From Catenibacterium mitsuoka_A (GTDB lineage: Bacteria; Bacillota_I; Bacilli_A; Erysipelotrichales; Coprobacillaceae): a stretch of DNA of 9,904 nucleotides. Below are positions 5,034 through 9,904 of the stretch, one piece after another; positions within the stretch are counted from its first letter, which is position 1; every line of letters begins with the position of its first letter. The notes beneath the pieces were generated by a model. The model had not been told where the DNA came from and did not search any database. It was given only the letters and a program-made list of their open reading frames with translations. The stretch lies in assembly GCF_964259225.1 (NCBI RefSeq), contig NZ_CAXVKN010000076.1. One strand, 5' to 3'. A program made the position numbers and the translations under genes.

Positions 5034-5984
5034 TTAACAATCATACTGAGTGAATACGTCACTAACTGGTAAATCGTTTTCAATGTTTTCAATTGTATGT
5101 GCAAGTAATCCTGCAACAGATACAGAAACAAGTTTATCAAATTTCTTATCCTGTGGAATTTCGATAGTGTTAGTAATAACAACTTCTTTTGCCGCACAAG
5201 TAGATAATCTTTCAACAGCAGGTCCAGAAAGTACACCATGAGTACATGCAATATATACATCTTTAGCACCTTTCTGTTTTAACATATCAACACCAGCTGT
5301 AATAGTACCAGCTGTATCGATCATATCGTCAATTAAGATACAGTTCTTACCTTCAACATTACCGATGATACCCATAACTTCAGCAACGTTTGGTTTAGGT
5401 CTTCTCTTATCGATGATAGCGATAGGACAATCAAATGCTTCAGACATCTTACGAGCTCTAGTAGCTCCTCCGTGGTCAGGAGATACAACACATAAATCCT
5501 GAACCTTCTTTTTACGGAAGTATTTGATTAATAGTGGTAAAGCCTGCATTTCATCTACTGGAATATCAAAGAATCCCTGGATCTGAGCTGCATGTAAGTC
5601 AACAGTTACAACACGGTTAACACCAGCTGTAGTTAATAAGTCTGCAACTAACTTAGAAGTGATTGGCTGTCTAGGTTTAGCTTTACGATCCTGTCTAGCA
5701 TATCCGAAATATGGAATAACTGCAGTAATTTCACGAGCAGAAGCACGTTTTAAAGCATCAGTTAATACTAAGATTTCCATTAAGTTTTCAGTTACTGGAT
5801 TAGAAGTAGACTGAACAATGAATACGTCCTTACCACGAACAGATTCACCGATTTCACATAAGATTTCACCATCTGCGAAGTGATGAACTTTGCAGTCTCC
5901 AACCTTAGTACCTAAAATGCTTGCGATATCCTGAGCTAATTTCTTGCTTGAAGATAAAGAAAATACTGTAATTTTGTTTTTCAT
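5034..5984 (-). CDS. prs: Ribose-phosphate pyrophosphokinase (PRPP synthetase)
   Basis: Makes 5-phosphoribosyl-1-pyrophosphate from ribose-5-phosphate and ATP, the precursor of purines, pyrimidines, His, Trp and NAD, in the cytoplasm. At 316 residues it is a class I enzyme of normal length. Seen: the ATP-loop residues YARQDRK (95-101), the DLHA histidine (His131) in TVDLHAAQIQGFFDIP, PDHGGATRARK (169-179), the flexible catalytic loop DKRRPKPN (192-199), and the PRPP-binding loop ILIDDMIDTAGTIT (216-229). The start at 5984 is supported by AGGGGA a few bases upstream. It lies 15 bases downstream of glmU with no terminator between, the order known from Bacillus (glmU-prs). PRPP from this gene also feeds NAD synthesis, the pathway that niaR in this window controls. 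Confidence 0.97.
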   Translation of the reverse strand: MKNKITVFSLSSSKKLAQDIASILGTKVGDCKVHHFADGEILCEIGESVRGKDVFIVQSTSNPVTENLMEILVLTDALKRASAREITAVIPYFGYARQDRKAKPRQPITSKLVADLLTTAGVNRVVTVDLHAAQIQGFFDIPVDEMQALPLLIKYFRKKKVQDLCVVSPDHGGATRARKMSEAFDCPIAIIDKRRPKPNVAEVMGIIGNVEGKNCILIDDMIDTAGTITAGVDMLKQKGAKDVYIACTHGVLSGPAVERLSTCAAKEVVITNTIEIPQDKKFDKLVSVSVAGLLAHTIENIENDLPVSDVFTQYDC

Positions 5985-5999
5985 ATGTGTCCCCTTTTT

Positions 6000-7397
6000 T
6001 TATTTCTTGTTTCTTTCGTTATAAATCTTCATACGTTTTTCTTCTAAAACTTTTGCATAGCCAGGTTTGTTCACCTGTCTAGCACGTGCGATAGACATTG
6101 CACCATCTTCTACAGTTTCTGTTACAGTAGATCCAGCTGCAACAAATGCGCCTTCACCAACAGTTACTGGTGCAACTAAATTTGAATTACATCCAATAAA
6201 TGCATTATTTCCAATAACAGTCATTGACTTATTCTTACCGTCATAATTACTTGTGATAGTACCACAACCAATATTAACGCCATCGCCTACTTTAGCATCA
6301 CCGATATAAGTAAGATGAGCAGACTTGCTTCCCTTACCAAAATCAGCTTTCTTCATTTCCACAAAGTTACCAATGTGTACATTCTCTCTAATATGACAAT
6401 TAGTTCTTAGTCTTGCATAAGGACCAATATCAGTACCGCTTTCTACAACAGAATCGCTTAATACTGAGAACTTGATTTCCACATTATCCTTAATATCTAC
6501 ATCTGTAAATTCACAATAAGGACCAATATGACAATGTGCTCCTATAGTAGTATGACCCTTAATAATACAACCTGGTTCAATGATTGTATCCTTACCGATT
6601 ACAACATCAGTACCAATATATGTATTATCAGTATCTACAATAGTTACACCATTTAATAACCAGTTCTTATTTACTCTCTTCTGAAGTAACTTAGTTGCTT
6701 CAGCAAGCTGAACACGGTCATTAATGCCACCTACTTCACTGAAATCCTGAATCTTATAGCCATCAACCTTCTTGCCTTCTTCATTCATGATTCCAATTAA
6801 ATCTGTAATATAATACTCACCCTGAGCATTGTTGTTTGTTACTTTCTTTAAAGCTTCAAACATTGACTTGTTATCAAAACAATATTCACCTACATTCATC
6901 TCAGTGATATCCATCTGAGATTCCTGTAAATCTTTGAATTCTACAATTCCAGTTACCTGTCCATCTTCCTTAATAATACGACCAAATGGAAGTGACAAGT
7001 CACAATCACATGTCATTACAGTACCACTATTTTTACCATTGATATGATAATCAATAAGTCCCTGTAATGTTTCCGCAGTAATTAAAGGTGCATCTCCATT
7101 TAATACAAGAGTCATACCTTCTTTATCTCCTAGAACACTTTCTGCCATCATGACAGCATGTCCAGAGCCTTTCTGCTCTTCCTGTAAGACAGTAGTGACG
7201 TCGTTATCTAACAAAGCCTTGACCTGGTCAGCCCCATGTCCAACAACAACGACTGTTTCTGCGATATCTAACTTCTTTAATTCATCCACCACATGATTGA
7301 TCATTGGTTTATATAAAACTTCATGAACAACCTTAGGTGCATCTGATTTCATACGAGTACCTTTACCCGCTGCTAAGACAACTGCATAAACTTTCAT
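6000..7397 (-). CDS. glmU: Bifunctional GlmU: GlcN-1-P acetyltransferase / UDP-GlcNAc pyrophosphorylase
   Basis: Catalyses the last two steps to UDP-GlcNAc for peptidoglycan and teichoic acids. The N-terminal uridyltransferase has LAAGKGTRMK (8-17), QKGSGHA and NGDAPL. The C-terminal left-handed beta helix (about 250-450) has repeated hexapeptides, the catalytic His in SAHLTYIGDA (His361) and NYDG (384-387). The preferred start is ATG at 7397 (465 residues): the SD AGGAG (7410-7406) is 8 bases from it but only 2 bases from the in-frame ATG at 7403, too close for initiation. That upstream start would add only Met-Ser. Length is normal. An extended -10 promoter lies just upstream, and an ispE terminator precedes it, so glmU-prs is probably its own unit. 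Confidence 0.96.
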   Translation of the reverse strand: MKVYAVVLAAGKGTRMKSDAPKVVHEVLYKPMINHVVDELKKLDIAETVVVVGHGADQVKALLDNDVTTVLQEEQKGSGHAVMMAESVLGDKEGMTLVLNGDAPLITAETLQGLIDYHINGKNSGTVMTCDCDLSLPFGRIIKEDGQVTGIVEFKDLQESQMDITEMNVGEYCFDNKSMFEALKKVTNNNAQGEYYITDLIGIMNEEGKKVDGYKIQDFSEVGGINDRVQLAEATKLLQKRVNKNWLLNGVTIVDTDNTYIGTDVVIGKDTIIEPGCIIKGHTTIGAHCHIGPYCEFTDVDIKDNVEIKFSVLSDSVVESGTDIGPYARLRTNCHIRENVHIGNFVEMKKADFGKGSKSAHLTYIGDAKVGDGVNIGCGTITSNYDGKNKSMTVIGNNAFIGCNSNLVAPVTVGEGAFVAAGSTVTETVEDGAMSIARARQVNKPGYAKVLEEKRMKIYNERNKK

Positions 7398-7422
7398 CGA
7401 CATATCTCCTTTTTTCCCCTAC

Positions 7423-7431
7423 ATTCTAGCA
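7423..7431 (-). promoter_or_regulatory. Extended -10 promoter of glmU-prs
   Basis: On the minus strand TGC then TAGAAT (7431-7423) is an extended -10 element differing from TATAAT at one position. The expected start near 7416 leaves a short leader with the SD at 7410-7406. The -35 region (TTTTAT at 17 bases) is weak, as often seen with extended -10 promoters. Confidence 0.5.
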
Positions 7432-7442
7432 AAATTCAATTC

Positions 7443-7488
7443 AAAATAAAAGAGAAAAGGCGCAAGTTATCCCTTTTTCCTTTTCTCT
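7443..7488 (-). terminator. rsmA-ispE terminator, first arm inside ispE
   Basis: On the minus strand a perfect 10-bp stem AGAGAAAAGG / CCTTTTCTCT (7488-7479 with 7460-7451), an 18-base loop and TTTATTTT. The first arm encodes the final Glu-Lys-Arg codons of ispE and the stop codon is in the loop. The long loop may lower efficiency. Confidence 0.65.
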
Positions 7489-8333
7489 GGATAGTAAATC
7501 TGTGTTTTTACTGCAAAACTATATTTCTTTTTAAAATATGGAAGCACTTTATCAATTAATTCAGGATCTTGAGTCATCCCAAAAACAGATGAACCGCTGC
7601 CTGACATAAGAGCACCATCAAAACCAAAGTTCATCATATCGTCCTTAATAGACTGGATATCCTGTACCATCTTAATAGAAGGAGCTTCTAAAGTATTACC
7701 TAAACATTCTACAACACCCTGATAATCATTCTTTTCAATTGCACGCTTCATCAAATCAATATCTGGATGAACAGCTGTTTCTATATCTAAATCATCAAAA
7801 CATTTCTTTGTAGAAACACCTTTCTTAGGTTTTACAATCAATAAATGACAATTAAAACGTGAACGATCAATAAAATGTAGATTTTCACCAATACCACCTA
7901 CAACCGCAATACGATTCCATACACAAAATGGAATATCTGCACCAATCTCTTTACCCATCTCACACATATCCTGATAAGACATACGTAAATGGAATAAGCT
8001 GTTCATTGCGCGGAAGATGGCAGCACCATCGGCACTTCCTCCACCCATTCCAGCTTGAGAAGGAATATGCTTATAACAGTGGATTCTTACACCACTTTGG
8101 ATATCAAACTTCTTGATTAATGCATCGGCCACCTTATACATGATGTTACGTTCATCAGTAGGTACACGGTATGTGTTTGTAGTAATTTCTATACCTTTTT
8201 CAATAGGATCGATAAGAATCAAATCATGAAGAACAATAGGGGCCATAATCATATTTAATTCATGATATCCATCTTCTCTTTCACTTACTACATCTAATGC
8301 AAGGTTTATTTTCGCATAAGCACGAATTTTCAT
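7467..8333 (-). CDS. ispE: 4-diphosphocytidyl-2-C-methyl-D-erythritol kinase
   Basis: GHMP kinase of the non-mevalonate (MEP) isoprenoid pathway; phosphorylates CDP-ME at the 2-hydroxyl with ATP. At 288 residues it is of normal length. Seen: AKINLALDV with Lys8, the ATP-binding PSQAGMGGGSADGAA (91-105), GADIPF with the catalytic Asp133, and the late GHMP motif MSGSGSSVFG. The ATG overlaps the rsmA stop by four bases (ATGA), and AAAGGAG nine bases upstream, inside rsmA, is its SD. rsmA followed by ispE is the order found in Bacillus and relatives. The gene shows that this organism uses the MEP route. Its last codons form the first arm of the unit's terminator. Confidence 0.95.
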   Translation of the reverse strand: MKIRAYAKINLALDVVSEREDGYHELNMIMAPIVLHDLILIDPIEKGIEITTNTYRVPTDERNIMYKVADALIKKFDIQSGVRIHCYKHIPSQAGMGGGSADGAAIFRAMNSLFHLRMSYQDMCEMGKEIGADIPFCVWNRIAVVGGIGENLHFIDRSRFNCHLLIVKPKKGVSTKKCFDDLDIETAVHPDIDLMKRAIEKNDYQGVVECLGNTLEAPSIKMVQDIQSIKDDMMNFGFDGALMSGSGSSVFGMTQDPELIDKVLPYFKKKYSFAVKTQIYYPEKRKKG

Positions 8334-9148
8334 AGTTTATGACTCCTTTCTAGTATTCTTATATAGTCATCAATGTTTAATTCCTCAGCACGTTTATTGG
8401 CAGGAATACCACATGATTCTAATACTTCTTTTGTTTGATCGTGATATAAAGACTTTAAGTTATTATAAAGTGTTTTCCTTTTTGCAGTATAACTTGCTTC
8501 AATCAGATCAATCAATTCCTGTGATATAACACGTTCTTTATGAATAGAAATAACAGCACTATCTACATGAGGTGCTGGCATGAATACATGTCTAGGCACA
8601 TTCAATTCATATTGAACATCTCCTACATAATCAATCATCATCTTTAAAGGACTCTTTTCTTCAGAACAGAGCTTTAATGCGACTTCTTTTTGTACCATAG
8701 CAACTAAACGATTAATAGGTGTAGAAGAAGATACAATCTTTGTGATGATTTTAGAAGTAATATAATAAGGAAGATTTGTGACAACACAGATATCCTTATA
8801 GTCCTTTAGTTTATTACATGCTTCTTCTAAATCAGCTTTCATAAAGTCCTGGAAGATGATTTCTACATTATCATGTCCTTCTAAAGAGAATGATAATACT
8901 TCCTTTAAACGTTCATCTATTTCAAAGCATAATACTTTACCAGCTTTATTAGAGAGCTGTTCTGTAAGAGCGCCTATACCAGGTCCTATTTCAATAACTG
9001 CTGTCTCCTTATCCAGCGAAGCATGATCTGCGATACTTTGAATAATACCTGGATCTACTAAGAAGTTCTGTCCATATTTCTTAGAAGGCTTTAAGTTAAA
9101 TGTATTTAATATAAATTCTGTATTTGATTTTTTTGCGATATTTTCCAT
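8330..9148 (-). CDS. rsmA: 16S rRNA (adenine1518/1519-N6)-dimethyltransferase
   Basis: RsmA (KsgA) dimethylates two adjacent adenines in the 3' hairpin of 16S rRNA using S-adenosylmethionine during late 30S assembly. Seen: KKYGQNFLVD (23-32), the SAM-binding EIGPGIGALT (53-62), Glu77 in FEID, Asp101, and the catalytic NLPYY (125-129). At 272 residues it is slightly shorter than the Bacillus enzyme, but the N-terminus aligns with known family starts. No SD precedes the ATG. A TATAAT lies only about 10 bases before it on the minus strand, so the mRNA may be leaderless or nearly so. It is translationally coupled to ispE by overlap and divergent from niaR. Confidence 0.95.
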   Translation of the reverse strand: MENIAKKSNTEFILNTFNLKPSKKYGQNFLVDPGIIQSIADHASLDKETAVIEIGPGIGALTEQLSNKAGKVLCFEIDERLKEVLSFSLEGHDNVEIIFQDFMKADLEEACNKLKDYKDICVVTNLPYYITSKIITKIVSSSTPINRLVAMVQKEVALKLCSEEKSPLKMMIDYVGDVQYELNVPRHVFMPAPHVDSAVISIHKERVISQELIDLIEASYTAKRKTLYNNLKSLYHDQTKEVLESCGIPANKRAEELNIDDYIRILERSHKL

Positions 9149-9179
9149 ATCATTTATTATATAGGATATGTAAAGAAAA

Positions 9180-9217
9180 GACCATTGAGTTCCCTGAAAA
9201 ATTCTTCTATAATGGTC
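9180..9217 (+). promoter_or_regulatory. niaR promoter with flanking inverted repeat
   Basis: TTGAGT (9185-9190), a 17-base spacer and a perfect TATAAT (9208-9213) form a strong promoter. The inverted repeat GACCATT (9180-9186) / AATGGTC (9211-9217) overlaps both boxes with half-site centres 31 bases apart, about three helical turns, and could be an operator. The expected start is near 9220, leaving a leader of about 13 bases. Confidence 0.65.
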
Positions 9218-9232
9218 AAAAAGGTGATGTAT

Positions 9233-9733
9233 ATGGATAGAAAAACAAGAATAATAGAAATAATAAGTAGTAGTGATAAACCTGTTTCAGCAAGTAAAAT
9301 TGCGAAAGAATTAGGTGTTTCTAGGCAGATTATTGTAGGAGATGTAGCTTTACTTAGAGCATCGGGAGAAGATATCACTGCAACCCCTAGGGGATACATA
9401 TTAGAAACAAATAGAAGTAATCATTATACAATTGCAGTAAAGCATAATAATGATCAATTAGAAGAAGAATTAAATACTATTGTAGATTTAGGTGGTAAGG
9501 TAGAAGATGTGATAGTAGAACATCCTCTTTATGGAGAAATCAAAGGAAATCTTCATATATATTCACGTTATGATGTCTCTAAGTTTATGTCTGCAGTTAA
9601 GGATAATGATATTGCGCCTCTTTCTCTATTAACAGATGGTGTTCACTTGCATACAATTACAGCACCTGATGAAGAAACATTAGAACGTATTAAAGAAGCA
9701 CTGGATGAAAAGAATATATTATTAAAACAATAG
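9233..9733 (+). CDS. niaR: Niacin-responsive transcriptional repressor (HTH_11 + 3H domain)
   Basis: A NiaR/YrxA-family repressor that senses nicotinic acid and represses NAD synthesis and niacin uptake genes. The preferred start is ATG 9233, 166 residues: the SD AAGGTG (9221-9226) is six bases away. In-frame starts at 9227 (no spacer to the SD) and 9185 (inside the promoter) are unlikely. Domains: a winged HTH over about 1-55 (VSASKIAKELGVSRQIIVGDVALLR) and a 3H domain over 63-166. Candidate metal-binding residues are His71, Glu79, His138 and His140, which match in spacing the metal ligands recalled for the Thermotoga family member TM1602. It is a single-gene unit, divergent from rsmA. Targets such as niaP or nadABC are not in the window. 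Confidence 0.9.
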   Translation: MDRKTRIIEIISSSDKPVSASKIAKELGVSRQIIVGDVALLRASGEDITATPRGYILETNRSNHYTIAVKHNNDQLEEELNTIVDLGGKVEDVIVEHPLYGEIKGNLHIYSRYDVSKFMSAVKDNDIAPLSLLTDGVHLHTITAPDEETLERIKEALDEKNILLKQ

Positions 9734-9904
9734 GTTTTTAATTTCATCTTTAAAGAAATAGATGAATAATAACGCTCAATTTAAGAAAATTGTTGCTACT
9801 AGATCATTAAATTTAGTTTAACGCCTGTTTTTCTACTTTATAGCCACCTAACTCAAATCATCATTTCTCGAATAGTTGTAAAATGATCTTAAAAGGTCAG
9901 GTGA
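9734..9904. other. Intergenic tail without recognised gene
   Basis: An AT-rich stretch after niaR. TTCATCT/AGATGAA (9743-9766 area) can form a 7-bp stem with a 10-base loop, but no T-run follows, so it is at best a weak terminator. No convincing ORF on either strand. Confidence 0.5.

Noticed and set aside
5003..5269. 88-codon minus-strand frame
   Set aside because: Alternate-frame shadow of prs, leucine-rich low-complexity translation, no SD.
7928..8116. 62-codon plus-strand frame inside ispE
   Set aside because: Antisense shadow of ispE; no SD or recognisable domain.
9157..9399. 80-codon minus-strand frame overlapping niaR
   Set aside because: Antisense shadow of the niaR 5' half; it covers the strong niaR promoter and has no SD.
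9790..9904. Minus-strand fragments resembling a transposase end (LGGYKVEKQALN before a stop)
   Set aside because: Interrupted by two stop codons just upstream and too short; no inverted repeats or target duplication found.

Overview
The window looks like chromosome from a low-GC Gram-positive (Firmicutes/Bacillota). The evidence is AT-rich spacers, strong AGGAGG-type ribosome binding sites, a CcpA-type cre site, a NiaR repressor, a Fst-like small toxin and the rsmA-ispE / glmU-prs neighbourhood familiar from Bacillus. The spore genes that interrupt this neighbourhood in Bacillus are absent. A gut Erysipelotrichia-like genome fits, but that placement is a guess.

Layout. (1) 1-942, minus strand: a small sigma-region-4-like HTH gene translationally coupled to a TcdE-type holin, preceded by a perfect 18-bp palindrome that looks like a LacI-family operator. 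(2) 1255-1871, plus strand: a YcxB-like two-TM membrane protein ending at a bidirectional terminator shared with galK. (3) 1877-4260, minus strand: a coupled galM-galK operon with a candidate cre site. (4) 4290-5000: a gene-poor 860-base spacer that holds the most interesting content, two tandem copies of a module. Each module has a 27-28 aa hydrophobic peptide, a hairpin, and a convergent minus-strand promoter. (5) 5005-7431, minus: glmU-prs, with its own extended -10 promoter and a terminator. (6) 7443-9148, minus: rsmA-ispE, overlapping by 4 nt and ending in a terminator that starts inside ispE. (7) 9180-9733, plus: niaR, divergent from rsmA. (8) 9734-9904: no gene recognised.

The central observation is that the 4.4-5.0 kb modules have the architecture of a Fst/par-type type I toxin-antitoxin system. 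The first copy has a toxin peptide with a Shine-Dalgarno that can fold into a hairpin, a 14-bp symmetric terminator hairpin, and a convergent promoter predicted to make a roughly 65-75 nt antisense RNA. The toxin start region (12 identical bases, 4429-4440) is repeated at the predicted 5' end of the antisense RNA (4593-4604), so the RNA could pair with the toxin start codon. The second copy keeps the peptide and the antisense promoter but lacks any ribosome binding site, and its start-region repeat has changed in parallel in both places. It may be a silenced toxin with a surviving antitoxin RNA.

The rest is mostly core metabolism: galactose entry (mutarotation, then phosphorylation), UDP-GlcNAc and PRPP synthesis, isoprenoid precursor synthesis, 16S rRNA dimethylation and niacin-responsive repression.
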